From assembly GCA_034231615.1 (NCBI GenBank), contig CM067319.1, forward strand, positions 2,376,501 through 2,440,500: a stretch of DNA of 64,000 nt, given 5' to 3'. The notes beneath the pieces are model-generated. The model made no database searches. It was not told where the DNA came from and worked only from the letters and a program-made list of their open reading frames with translations. Within the stretch, counting starts at the first letter, position 1. Every line of letters begins with the position of its first letter. The position numbers and the translations under genes are program-made. The stretch comes from Meghimatium bilineatum. Its lineage: Eukaryota > Mollusca > Gastropoda > Stylommatophora > Philomycidae. Shown here piece by piece: positions 26,041 through 37,482 of this stretch.

Positions 26041-26497
26041 TATCGGGGTGTTTCCTCACATCGGAGTTTTTAATCTCTTGATCACATCCTCCAACTTGCA
26101 CACGCACACGCAAGCACATACACACGGTGTATGTATTATTATTGGTTATACCATTCGACAACTGTCTAGGGAACTCTAGCAAAGATACATTTGCCCGGAG
26201 TAACTCGGAGTTCATACCCAATAACTCACTCGTAACTTATCTTCACAGTTGCTGCCCTTGGCATAGGCTATTGAAATATGCATGACGTTTATGTGAATGT
26301 TATTGTGCATGTTATTGTGAATGTTTGATGTTATCGCTTTTATTCTGTGTACTTTGTAACAATCAGCATGTTGCAGCGCGTACGAGCAGTAGGAGAAGAT
26401 AATAAATAAACATGGCTGATGGTGTGTGAATCCCAGTTTGTTATAGCAGCGGCTGTAAGCAAGCATCTGTCTGAAGTCTAAGGTTTTTTTTCTTCAT

Positions 26498-26580
26498 ATT
26501 TCTGCCATTTAGCAGGATGTAGTCAGTTGTGTTATAGTGTACAGATTGACTGAGATATCTGTACATTTTTGCACGAAAAA
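26498..26580 (-). repeat. GAA-tailed SINE-like family, long subtype (partial)
   Basis: TTAGCAGGATGTAGTC, GTTGTGTTATAGT and GAGATATCTGTAC match the long subtype, shortened. Confidence 0.5.
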
Positions 26581-26744
26581 TCCTAATTCATTATAATATA
26601 ATCATGTAGCAGGTTGTCTTCCATCATTGACTTCTAAACCTTGGCATGTAAGACATTGTGGTAGCAGTGGTTGTGGGTGGTGTGGTAGTAGGAGTGGTTG
26701 TAGTAGTAGTAATAGTAGTAAATAGTAGAGATATAACTACAGTG

Positions 26745-26985
26745 TCAGGTAACAGCCCGCTACTGGAAATGTGAGGGCTGGGTTAACACAACACATATGT
26801 AAAAATGAACGGAAATAGGTACAAGTGTTACCAATATTTATAAATCAGTTATATTAACAACGAGACACATTGACAGACGACGTTTCGACTAAAAGCCTTC
26901 ATCACGACGAAAGACAGCAAACGAAATATACTCAGCATAGGAAAACTCATATGGCGTGACAATTGTAGGAACCGTACAGATTTGA
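26745..26985 (-). repeat. Inverted-repeat partner 2 (hammerhead-like motif)
   Basis: Reverse complement reads GTGATGAAGGCTTTTAGTCG then AAACGTCG. About 700 bases separate it from its partner; together they could form a long hairpin or be two terminal repeats in opposite orientation. Confidence 0.8.
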
Positions 26986-27280
26986 TCTTTCTCTTACCCC
27001 ATGACATGTTTCAAACAACGCTTCAATCTCTATCTCTTCTCCCATGACATGTTTCAAACCACGCTTCAATCTCATCCTCCTCCCCATGACATGTTTCAAA
27101 CCACGCTTCAATCTTTTCCTCCTACTATTGTCACAGAGTACCTTAAATCAGACCAGAAAAAATACATCGGGTCGTATTGAGCCCAGCCAATGCTGTTTTA
27201 TATAGTTATTCTGTGTTACTAAAGACAAACATTTCGCAAAAATAGAGTGCCCAATCAATGTGGATAAAAGTGTCATTACG

Positions 27281-27775
27281 CGTGTTTAATTTCAATGTTG
27301 ATAAACGTGTCATTACGTATTTCTTCTTCTTCAGCGTTCATTCTCAAACTCCCACTGGATATCTCTTGTAGCAGGACACATTCTCAAACTCCCACTGGAT
27401 ATCTCTTGTAGCAGGAGCATGGTCCTATTAGATTTCCAGGAGGATGTAGCCCAGAGAATGGAAATGCGTTGTGTCGCCGTTTTATTTGCGTCAATGGCCC
27501 GACACATCCGTCTTCGGCGGTATTACGTATTTAATTTCAATGCTGATAAACGTGTCATTGAATGTTTTTAATTTCAATGTTGATAAACGCGTCATTAAGT
27601 GTTTAATTTCAATGTTGATAAACGCGTCATTAAGTGTTTAATTTCAATGTTGATAAATGTGTCATTAAGTGTTTAATTTCAATGTTGATAAACGCGGCAT
27701 TAAGTGTTTAATTTCAATGTTGATAAACGCGGCTTTAAGTGTTTAATTTCAATGTTGATAAACGCGTCATTTCTT
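27281..27775. repeat. 35-bp minisatellite interrupted by a SINE-like insertion
   Basis: Unit GTTTAATTTCAATGTTGATA plus AACGCGTCATTAAGT. One unit before and about seven after the insertion at 27323-27521. Confidence 0.95.
27323..27521 (-). mobile_element. GAA-tailed SINE-like element, short subtype, with 11-bp duplication
   Basis: Flanked by ATTACGTATTT at 27312-27322 and 27522-27532. Ends CTTCTTCTTCAGCG and CGTCTTCGGCGG. A 44-base internal block (CATTCTCAAACTCCCACTGG onwards) is duplicated, making it 199 bp. Confidence 0.92.
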
Positions 27776-27969
27776 ACCAGCAATATAATGCCATTTTAAT
27801 GGTATTTGGTCAAAGAGCATGAGCCCACAGACCGCTGGATAGCAACCATAAATGCGTAATTAGGAGTGTTTAATTTCGTTACAAATGCAACAGTGTCACC
27901 AAAATTAGCACACATTTAAACAGTTTGGAAAGAAAACCAGAAGATAAATTAATTGCATCTGGTTAGAGA

Positions 27970-28195
27970 AGCGCGGTAGCCTAGTGAGCTTACATTATCA
28001 CTGGGTTACAGCGTTCCAGGTTTGAAACCGCGTCAGGTCAAAATAAAAATCCAGGCTGGGATTTGTCTCCAGGCACGAGCGTTCTTCCAGTCGAGCCAAC
28101 TGTAAATGGTACCTGGCGTATGGATTGGGGAAGGTAAACACAGCAAGGAAGGGAACAGGCCACCACAGCTAATAGTTGCTGCGGTTTAGTACATG
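27970..28195 (+). mobile_element. tRNA-headed SINE, near complete
   Basis: A-box-like GGTAGCCTAGTGAG at about 27975 and B-box-like GGTTTGAAACC at about 28019, followed by CCAGGCTGGGATTT, then a conserved body GGTACCTGGCG and GGGAAGGTAAACACAGCAAG, ending TTTAGTACATGAAGCG. The body recurs in part at 21430, 33950 and 35785. Confidence 0.75.
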
Positions 28196-28377
28196 AAGCG
28201 ATTCATTATCAATAGGTTTCTGCCAAGGGGCCTACCTTTCTTCATCTTCTTACGTCCATGTGGCGTTGGTTATCATATTTCCACAGTCTTTCATATATGC
28301 CTTTCCACAGTCTTCTATTTCGTGTGCTATCAATCATTAATCAACCGATGTTCTCCCATGCCACAATGCTTGGTTGT

Positions 28378-28990
28378 TTAGTACTTTCTCTCTTGGTTTT
28401 CCTCACAGCTCTTGCTATTCAACTTTCCTGTTGTTACAATGTGTTCCATCTTTCCTCCTCTCTTGGTGTCCAAAAATGTGGATTGTCTCTTTCTGATGCG
28501 GGTAAGCAGCTCTAGATTTGAAATAACATCTTTCAAAATCTCTTCATTACGCTTGTTATCTGTCCATTGTGTTCTTAACATTCTTCTATAAAACCACATC
28601 TCTACTACCTCTATATAATTTTACACTGTTCTGCTGAGTGTCCAAGATTCACTTCCATGCTTCAGAATTGGCTCTATATAACTTTGTACAACTCTATTTC
28701 TCACATCAATTGACAAAGATATATTACATAGGATTGTATTCATCTCGTGAAATGTTACTTTTACGTGAGATATTCTACATATGACTTCTTGAATACATCT
28801 TCCATCTGATGTTATTCATTTACCTAAATATTTGAATACATCTTCCATCTGATGTTATTCATTTACCTAAATATTTGAATATGTTGATTGCTTCAGGCTC
28901 ATCTCATCTACTTTGATTTTGCATTTTTAATTACATTTATAATTTGATATTACCATTACTTCAGTTTTTCCGCTATTCAGACTAAACCAT
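28378..28990 (-). pseudogene. LINE 3' coding tail
   Basis: Minus frame: LKHGSESWTLSRTV, FYRRMLRTQWTDNKRNEEIL, LELLTRIRKRQSTFLDTK. Post-RT region of an RTE-like LINE with frame breaks. Confidence 0.75.
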
Positions 28991-29362
28991 TTCTTGTGAT
29001 TTTTTTTCTTCCTTGATCATGTCATATAAAAGTGAGAGTTCATGGCACGCAGCAGACTACGTTCTGGACATAATATCTGACCTGAATAATAATAATTTGT
29101 TAGACTATCCGCACCGGTACTAGAAATGTTGGCGCCCTGGGCACTTTTTATATTATCGAAAATTGGTTGTAGCGTTAGTTAAGTAAAATATACCTCTTAC
29201 GATGATGTACGAACCTTTCAACCGCAGACTTTAGCCTAATTTGGTTATGTCACAGCTTTTCATCGTAAACAATAGTGTATCTCGTGGTTGTAATAATGCA
29301 GTCATCACAGCCTGCAGGGTAATGTAATATTTATTAGTATATTCAGCTATAGGGCACATGGT

Positions 29363-29620
29363 TGCTGCTTTTGACGTTTCTGTTTCCATTGTCTATTTTT
29401 GACGTTATATCTCTGCTATTTCATGGTTACTATTTTTGACGTTTCTGTTTCCATTGTCTATTTTTGACGTTATATCTCTGCTATTTCATGGTTACTATTT
29501 TTGACGTTTCTGTTTCCATTGTCTATTTTTGACGTTATATCTCTGCTATTTCATGGTTACTATTTTTGACGTTTCGGTTTCTTTTGTCTATTTTTGGCGT
29601 TACATCTCTGCTATTTCATG
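29363..29620. repeat. 64-bp tandem repeat, about four copies
   Basis: Unit holds TTTGACGTTTCTGTTTCCAT, TGTCTATTTTTGACG and CTCTGCTATTTCATGG. Confidence 0.93.
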
Positions 29621-29827
29621 AGACAAGCGTATTGATTCTGATGTTATTATTCCTATTTTAAATGTATAATGTTTGAAGCTACAGAAGATACTTTATAGTA
29701 ATTGGTACACAGTTCTCTTAGTCCAAATTGACCAGCAGCAATAGCATACAACATGAAAAATGTAAACAGCAAGAGACAGAGGAAGTCCAACGACTAAGAA
29801 GAAGATGAAATGACGTAGTTACCAACA

Positions 29828-29962
29828 TTCTGCCACGTCACAATATTACTGAATGTGTAGGCACAATATTAATGCACATGGCGTCACTATTACTGCATAT
29901 GACATCACAATATTACTTCATATGACGTCACAATTACTGCATGTGAAGTCACAACATTACTA
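29828..29962. repeat. ~24-bp repeat with CRE-like sites
   Basis: Units vary around TCACAATATTACTGCATATG. Spaced cores read ACGTCA, GGCGTCA, GACATCA, TGACGTCA (a perfect palindromic CRE) and GAAGTCA. Confidence 0.8.
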
Positions 29963-30243
29963 AGAAAGGCGATGTCATTTAATTCTGCGACGCTTTAGTA
30001 CAAACAGAGAAAATATAATAGATAGATATACAGACAAACAGACAGAAAGGTACACCGCCTTAGTTTAATTTTGGCTGTCAAGAAAATGAAATCATTCACC
30101 AGTAGCTTGCAGATACGTCTTCGGTGTTTTGTTTTATTCGTAAGTAGGAACACAGCGTATTATAATAATAATAATAAATCCCATAAACCGTCAGGTTTGT
30201 AAGCGTTTCACATTGAGCCATTTAGTACTGACATATCTCCACG

Positions 30244-30440
30244 TCAGCATTGTAACACTGAGATATTTGCTACAGAAACATATATACCCTGTACCATCAT
30301 GATGAATGTGGAAGCCACACACTTTGTCCAGTCCGTGATATTATTCAGCCATGTCTTCAATGTGTTCTTATCACTGCATGTTCTTCCACCCTCCACCGTA
30401 CCTCGGAGAAAGTATCTTATCACTGCATGTTCTTCCACCC
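30244..30440 (-). pseudogene. LINE 3' tail
   Basis: Minus frame RYFLRGTVEGGRTCSDKNTL then KTWLNNITDWTKCVASTFI, the GTxEGGRRRG...WxxNIxEWT tail common in animal LINEs. Its 5' part has been turned into the adjacent 49-bp array. Confidence 0.8.
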
Positions 30441-30862
30441 TCCACCGTACCTCGGAGAAAGTATCTTATCACTGCATGTTCTTCCACCCTCCACCGTACC
30501 TCGGAGAAAGTATCTTATCACTGCATGTTCTTCCACCCTCCACCGTACCTCGGAGAAAGTATCTTATCACTGCATGTTCTTCCACCCTCCACCGTACCTC
30601 GGAGAAAGTATCTTATCACTGCATGTTCGTCCACCCTCCACCGTACCTCGGAGAAAGTATCTTATCACTGCATGTTCTTCCTCCCTCCACCGTACCTCGG
30701 AGAAAGTATCTTATCACTGCATGTTCTTCCACCCTCCACCGTACCTCGGAGAAAGTATCTTATCACTGCATGTTCTTCCACCCTCCACCGTACCTCGGAG
30801 AAAGTATCTTATCACTGCATGTTCTTCCACCCTCCACCGTACCTCGGAGAAAGTATCTTATC
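30372..30862. repeat. 49-bp minisatellite, ten copies, grown from a LINE tail
   Basis: Unit CACTGCATGTTCTTCCACCC, TCCACCGTACCTCGGAGAAA, GTATCTTAT. On the minus strand each unit spells part of the tail peptide at 30244-30440. Units differ at only a few positions (TTCGTCC, CTTCCTCC). Confidence 0.97.
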
Positions 30863-30999
30863 ATCGAGAAATGTCTCATCAAGTCTTGCCCGTACTACCG
30901 GAGTTAACCCAGTTTCATGATTGTTAACATTGATGTTCTTGTTGACCCGTTAACACATTAATTCATTAACGCACTGCATGGGGGAACTGTCCATAAATT

Positions 31000-31330
31000 A
31001 CGTCAATAATAGGGGTAGGTAGGGATTGGGCGCAATAGGAAACGTTTGACAGTTGTTGACAGGGATGGGGTGTTGACAAGGGATGGGGGTGTTGACAGGG
31101 ATATGATGTTGACAAAAGTAGACGTCATCAATGCTGTTTTTATACACCTATTTTTAGAATTAAAATTATTTCATTTAAAAAAAAAAAAGTGAAACTAAAC
31201 ATTTTTTGGGTGTACTTTTTTGCCAAATTGTTGTGTTTTTTTAATTGGGGAGGGGGGGTTTAAATTTTTTTACATAAACAGTTTGCGGTCCCTGCATTCT
31301 TGACAGTTGTTGACGGTGGTGGGGGGGGAG
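31000..31330. repeat. G-rich degenerate repeat with ACTGTCCATAAATTACGTCA end
   Basis: Starts GGGGGAACTGTCCATAAATT, then several TGTTGACAGGGATGGGG units and GGTGGTGGGGGGGGAG. The first block resembles tips of small DNA transposons, but no matching right end was found. Confidence 0.4.
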
Positions 31331-31384
31331 TGATTTTAGGATAGCATTGAATGTAGTTTCATAGATCAATAAAATGTGGATAAA

Positions 31385-31898
31385 TTACAACTTGGAAGTT
31401 TTTGATATGAAATAAAATATAAACAAATTCAAAACTTGGAAGTTTTTTTATATGAAATAAAATATAAACAAATTCAAAACTTGGAAGTTTTTGATATGAA
31501 ATAAAATATAAACAAATTCAAAACTTGGAAGTTTTTTATATGAAATAAAATATAAACAAATTCAAAACTTGGAAGTTTTTTATATGAAATAAAATATAAA
31601 CAAATTCAAAACTTGGAAGTTTTTTATATGAAATAAAATATAAACAAATTCAAAACTTGGAAGTTTTTGATATGAAATAAAATATAAACAAATTCAAAAC
31701 TTGGAAGTTTTTTATATGAAATAAAATATAAACAAATTCAAAACTTGGAAGTTTTTTATATGAAATAAAATATAAACAAATTCAAAACTTGGAAGTTTTT
31801 TATATGAAATAAAATATAAACAAATTCAAAACTTGGAAGTTTTTTATATGAAATAAAATATAAACAAATTCAAAACTTGGAAGTTTTTTATATGAAAG
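31385..31898. repeat. 44-bp minisatellite, about 12 copies
   Basis: Unit TTCAAAACTTGGAAGTTTTT, TATATGAAATAAAATATAAA, CAAA; one position alternates T/G. Confidence 0.96.
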
Positions 31899-32034
31899 AC
31901 TGGACAGGGTTGAGATGTTCAACAATTAAACAAGCAACTGAGAACACGAACATTGCGGGATTTTTGTGTGGATGTTTCTTCAGTGTGTCAACCATACGAT
32001 CCTCAAGTCTTATGCGTTTGATGATGATGATGTT

Positions 32035-32340
32035 ATTCATGAATTTGCATATTCGAAGACTTGCATATTAATAGATTAGCATATTCATAGATTTACATAT
32101 TCAAAGACTTGCATATTCTTAGATTTGCATATTTATGAACTTTCATATTTATAGATTTACATATTCATAGATTTGCATATTCATAGATTTGTGTATTCGT
32201 AGATTTGCATATTCATAAACTTGCATATTGGTGGAATTGTATATTCATAGACACATATTGATATATCTTCATATTCATAGATTTGCATATTCATGGACCT
32301 GCATGTTTATGAGCTTCCATATTCACAGACTTGCATATTT
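32035..32340. repeat. Degenerate ~16-20-bp AT-rich repeat with octamer-like cores
   Basis: Units vary around ATAGATTTGCATATTC. ATTTGCAT, the POU octamer sequence, recurs several times. Confidence 0.85.
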
Positions 32341-32639
32341 GTTACTTGTCTCATTTATCCTTTTGTTCATGAACTATTTATGTCCGTTGAATCACTAAAA
32401 CCGTCAAATTAAACATCCTCCGTAGCGGTATTCGCTAACTTCTATATATTTTGAAGTGTTTCCTAAATATCGTACGTTAAGACAGTGTACCGGTTTAGAG
32501 TTAAAGAGTTGAAAAGAACAAGTGCAGGATTTTCAGTAGACCGAGTAGGTCATGGCATATGGACCCCACATCTCTTAGGACCCGGAACCAACTGATCAAA
32601 CTATTAGAATTGTTTGCTTAATCCCTAGTCAGAATATGA

Positions 32640-33600
32640 TACTCCAGTGTAACATTTCCATTGGCAGGATTTTAGTCGGTGGAGTCCAGCTCCTCTCCGG
32701 AACCTTGGCTTATGGGCAAGAAGAAAAACACAGCTGTTATCCTGCTAAATTTTGACTGGTAATCGAATACTTTCTCTAGTACTTGTTAACATTTATCTCG
32801 AATATATAATGCATGATCCATTGCAAGATGACCTTACATCAATAAATATTGGCGGTAGACCACTGTGGAACCTGCGTTATGCCGGTGATATCGATCTCTT
32901 GGCTGATTCCGAATATGAACTCCAGGAAACACACCTCAAAGTTGGAAGACGTTAGTCGAAAATATGGTATGGAAATTAGCATTGATAAAAGCAAGATATT
33001 GGGGATTGGTGACTGGTGAAACCAATCAAGATCCCACGAATATCTCGTTAAACGGTCACAAACGTGAAGAAGTTACCACATTAAAATATCTCGTTAAACG
33101 GTCACAAACGTGAAGAAGTTACCACATTCAAATATCTCGGGTCCCAAAGTGTGATGACGGCAACTCGTGAAATGAGATTAATGCTCGAGATAGCGATGAC
33201 TACCATTGAAAGGTTGAATATGATTTGGAAAAGTAAGGTCAGTATTACAGTAATGATCAAACTATTCAGATCGCTAGTGCTAAGTTTACTTGTATACGGA
33301 TGTAAAAGCTGGACACTTAATGCAGACACAGAAAGAGGGATTCAGGCTTTTCAATACAAGTGCTAACAGATGTTTGTTAAGAATTAGTTATATATAACAC
33401 AAGATAAATATATTTGTCCGGCAGCAAATAAACAAACTTGCAGGTTATACAGAAACACTTTTGGCAGTGGGGAAACAGCGTAAACTTGTTTGATTTAGAC
33501 ATGTAACGAGACGCGACTCACTTTTTAAAATTATTTTGCATGGAACAGTCGAGGGTTGAAGGAGAAGTGGCGACTAAATAAAATTCTGGATTACTAACAT
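32640..33600 (+). pseudogene. LINE reverse transcriptase with mutated active site, and tail
   Basis: Frames read LVNIYLEYIMHDPLQDD, INIGGRPLWNLRYAGDIDLL (YADD changed to YAGD, losing a catalytic Asp), ISIDKSK, LVLSLLVYGCKSWTLNADTE, QQINKLAGYTETLLAVGKQR and ILHGTVEG. A 44-base stretch before 33126 (ATCTCGTTAAACGGTCACAA) is duplicated. Several stops. Confidence 0.85.
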
Positions 33601-33832
33601 CAAGACATGGTCTATGATTTTTCTACACTTCTCCGAATGACTGAAGATTGAGATGTTTGAAGAACGTGTTGTGTTTATGTTTGCAGTGTGGCACCTCTTC
33701 GACCTGGACGGGTTATGGGTCTTATTATTATTGATATTGTTATTATACATAATCAATAATACACACGATCGATTAGGATCGAGTCCTCCAGCGATTTCTA
33801 TCTTTAGCGATACTGATGTGAATCGGTAACAA

Positions 33833-33930
33833 TCATGAGATTTGTTTTATTGTTTGTTGCGTGTCCATGATTTTTCTTTGCCCTCTACTGCTCCTTTGAA
33901 CTTCTGTTCCCTGTAGGATACTTTTTACGG
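33833..33930 (-). pseudogene. LINE tail fragment
   Basis: Minus frame KSILQGTEVQRSSRGQRKIM resembles the KTILQGTxEGxRRRGRQ tail; about 30 residues only. Confidence 0.5.
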
Positions 33931-33944
33931 TCGACCCAGCCTTA

Positions 33945-34060
33945 AATTGGTACCGGATTAATCCGGGAAGTAAATACTGCGAGGGAGAGGAGATGGCTAC
34001 CGCCCTCATTTGCAGAGCCACTGAAATGTGAGATGCTAACATTTCACACACCTACGGCAT
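33945..34060 (+). mobile_element. SINE body fragment
   Basis: GGTACCGGATTAATCCGGGA, AGTAAATACTGCGAGGGAGA and GGCTACCGCCCTCATTTGCA. Same layout as the SINE body at 28105-28190 and nearly identical to 35785-35875. Confidence 0.65.
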
Positions 34061-34542
34061 TAATAAATACTATGGGTTACTTTACTTACTTACTTTTTAC
34101 AAATAATTATGTCGGTTTACATGTCCACACAAACAAGTAATCGCCGTTGCACTGTAAAATGTAGTGATTTTTGTAAACCATATAGGCCTGCATCTCTACT
34201 TGATTGCTTACGTACACATTTACTTTTTGCAATTCTGTAGAAGATACTTGGCATTTATCTTTGGTACATGTTTAAAATTAATGCGAATTATTTCTTTTTA
34301 AATCATTCTCTCCGATGTCCATCGACTGGGGGTCCCTAAAGAGTTAATTGTGGTTTAGAGCCTGTTAATTTGTGCGTGCTCATAATACCAGCATTGAACT
34401 GAAACTTTATCTTCAAATCAAATATTGCGTGATCTCGCCGGAAATATGTACTCGAAAGACAAGAGAAGGGAGGGGGGGGGTGGTGTTTGTCCGGTAGGGT
34501 TACTAATACAGTGATACATTATCAATAAGTGGTTATCGTGGC

Positions 34543-34746
34543 TAAAGTTCAAACTATCGATCTGAAGTTCAAACTATCGATCTGAAGTTCAAACTATCGA
34601 TCTGAAGTTCAAACTATCGATCTGAAGTTCAAACTATCGATCTGAAGTTCAAACTATCAATCTAAAGTTCAAACTATCGATCTGAAATTCAAACTATCAA
34701 TATGAAGTTCAAACTATCGATCTGAAGTTCAAACTATCGATCTAAG
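34543..34746. repeat. 20-bp minisatellite, ten copies
   Basis: Unit GAAGTTCAAACTATCGATCT; each carries an ATCGAT. Confidence 0.97.
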
Positions 34747-35094
34747 TTATATTCTTCATTCATGGCAGCCCACCCCGTCCTGTTAGAAGTCAGCTGTTAC
34801 TGTTTCCAATTTTGGAGAGCTTTACAAAAGGTGGCAAGGCTTCTCCGACGTCATTGTCGTCATGGCAACGATTGATTTCCCTGTCCGTTGCTGGGATGGA
34901 AATTGTAATGAGGCATAGAATGTGTACCGTTCTTGTGTTGGGGGTTCGCGAAGTCAGTATGAGCTATCGAATCCTACCGATTCGATACCAAACTCCGTCA
35001 AGAGAAAAATAGAAATGAAAAATCACCTAAGGATAATGTTGAATGTGATAAATTATGTTAATATAATGCGCTCTTGCAAAAAATAAAAATAAAG

Positions 35095-35126
35095 CAAGGA
35101 GGGAGAGAGAGAGAGAGAGAGAGAGC
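35095..35126. repeat. (GA)n microsatellite
   Basis: GGGAGAGAGAGAGAGAGAGA tract. Confidence 0.9.
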
Positions 35127-35275
35127 GACAGAACCTAGCAGTAGCAACGGAGTAGAACAATCAATAACGTGAGCTGATTAAAGGAACTGGATTATTGATA
35201 GACTCTGCGGTACCTCATTTATAAAAGGTTGTGTATTCACATCTCCAAGAAGATGGGGATATTGAAGTTCTGTAG

Positions 35276-36250
35276 AATAGGGATTCTCAGCATTTTTCGT
35301 GTCGTGGACCTCATCAATGTCTTCTTTCATCAACGGACCCAGTAAATTCTTTCTTTTTTACACTCGGACCCCTATACATTTTTTCTACTATGGACCCCTA
35401 TAAATTTTTTATACTCGGACCCTATACATTTTTTATACTCAGACCCTATACATTTTTTTCTACTTTTGATCCCTGCCCTATACATTGTTTTCTACTACGG
35501 ACCCCTATACATTTTTTTCTATTATGGACCCATATACATTTTTATACTTGGACCCATATACATTTTTATGCTCGGGCCCCTATAAACTTTTCTACTACGG
35601 ATCCAATAAATAGGTTTTTCTAACTTGGATCCCTATAGTAATTTTTTTTACTATTGAACCATAGATAGGCCCATATTTTTTCTTGCCTGACGCTTCTAAA
35701 TATGTTTATCTAACATGACCCCTATAAAATATCTTATTGTGAGCTTGACTATTATACGGACTTCGATAAATATGCAATATATTTACCTGCGAGGGAGAGG
35801 AGATGGCTACCGCCCTCATTTGCAGAGCCACTGAAATATGAGATCTCTAACATTTCACACCCCTACGGCAAATATCTTCTGCCATGGACCCCTATAAATA
35901 ACTTTTACTGCTGCTGACCCATATAAATAACTTTTACTGCTGCTGATCCCTATAAATAACTTTTGCTGCTGCTGACCCCTATAAATAACTTTTATTGCTG
36001 CCGATCCCTATAAATAACTTTTACTGCTGCTGATTCCTATAAATAACTTTTATTGCTGCCGATCCCTATAAATAACTTTTACTGCTGCTGATTCCTATAA
36101 ATAACTTTTGCTGCTGCTGACCTCTGTAAATAACTGATCCCTTATATATAATTTAAGATGCCAAGTATCACAAAAGTATATTTATATGCCCGGATCCTTT
36201 ATAAATATCTGTTTGTATTTAGGACTCCTATAAATATACTTTCCTACCAC
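35276..36250. repeat. ~27-bp minisatellite grown from a hAT-like tip
   Basis: Starts TAGGGATTCTCAGCATTTTT then CGTGTCGTGGACC, resembling a hAT-type end, and runs into about 30 degenerate units GGACCCCTATAAATTTTTT. A SINE fragment interrupts it at 35785-35875; the second half uses CTGCTGATCCCTATAAATAA. Confidence 0.8.
35785..35875 (+). mobile_element. SINE body fragment inside minisatellite
   Basis: CTGCGAGGGAGAGGAGATGG, CTACCGCCCTCATTTGCAGA and CACTGAAATATGAGAT, a near copy of 33977-34057, flanked on both sides by the 27-bp array. Confidence 0.8.
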
Positions 36251-36329
36251 AGAGTGTGAACCGAAATTATTCCATGCGGTAAACTGTAGTTATCTCAAAG
36301 TTAAAACTAGTAAACAATCTTTACAGATG

Positions 36330-36560
36330 AAATGCTAATATAAATTATAATGTATATTGTGATATAAATTTTGATATAAATAGTGATATAAATTAGAATA
36401 TCAGTTGTAATATAAATTCTAATATAAGTTGCAATATAGATTTTGAAATACATCGTGATAGAAATTATAATATTAATTTTAGTATAAATTTTGATATAAA
36501 TTATAATATGTGATATAATTTTAATCTAAATTGTGATAGAAATTGTAATATAAATGTGCT
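36330..36560. repeat. AT-rich degenerate repeat
   Basis: Variants of GATATAAATTTTGATATAAA over about 230 bases. Confidence 0.8.
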
Positions 36561-36774
36561 GTATCTGAACAAGAAATAAAATAATGAAAATAAAGTTTAC
36601 TCTTACCGTCTCAGTTGAATGAACCAACTATATCCGTGACAATACTAATTAATTTCTCCTATATTCATCAATTTTAGACTTCCCTACGAGTAGGAAACCT
36701 TCTCACGACGTCTTATACAGTTGAAACTTGAAGTTAGCTGGGTATATAAGAAAGCCTTGGAGTAAAAGCCGACC

Positions 36775-36975
36775 CCGATCCATAAGAAAGTCCTGGAGTA
36801 AGCCACCCTCACCATAAGAAAGTTCTGGAGTAAGCCACCCCCACCATAAGAAAGTCCTGGAGTAAGCCACCCCCACCATAAGAAAGTCCTGGAGTAAGCC
36901 ACCCCAACCATAAGAAAGTTGAGTAAGGAAATTCCTTCCCACTCCCCCCCCTCACAAGAAAGTCCTGGAGAAAGT
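36775..36975. repeat. 32-bp minisatellite, about six copies
   Basis: Unit AAGAAAGTCCTGGAGTAAGC, CACCCCCACCAT. Confidence 0.93.
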
Positions 36976-37482
36976 CAATCCCCCATAAGTGAGTCAATTC
37001 GCCACCCCATCCCCCATAAGAAGGACTTCAATTAAGCCTACCCCATTTTTCCTCCGATTCCACATAGGGAACACGAACTTCCTTGCTTCTAATATCCAGG
37101 CATTGAAATAAACAAACAAACATTTCTCCATATTTACACAACGTATGAAACATTAATTGTTCAGTTCACTTTAATTATTCAGTACACATTAATTATTCAG
37201 TACACATATGATTGAATATTTGTTCATAAGGTTAGAGGTAAGCCCTTCTCATGAAAGTTCACCTCCACACGATTACTTCAATCAGAACATGGGTCGTTTA
37301 TCACGACAACTCTCTTAATTCTTATTTGATTCTTGATTAGGAACGGACATCACTGCAGAAGACTCATTCCCATAGATGTCCTTCTTGCCATTCCATCAGA
37401 CATTTAACAGTACACAAGCTTAATGTCCCAGTCAGTTGTTGGTTATCGGGTTTCCTTATCTTTCCATAGGGGAAGCACTAAC

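Noticed and set aside
30299-30927. Open frames of 166-202 residues in three phases
   Set aside because: All derive from the 49-bp array; all three phases being open is a repeat artefact.
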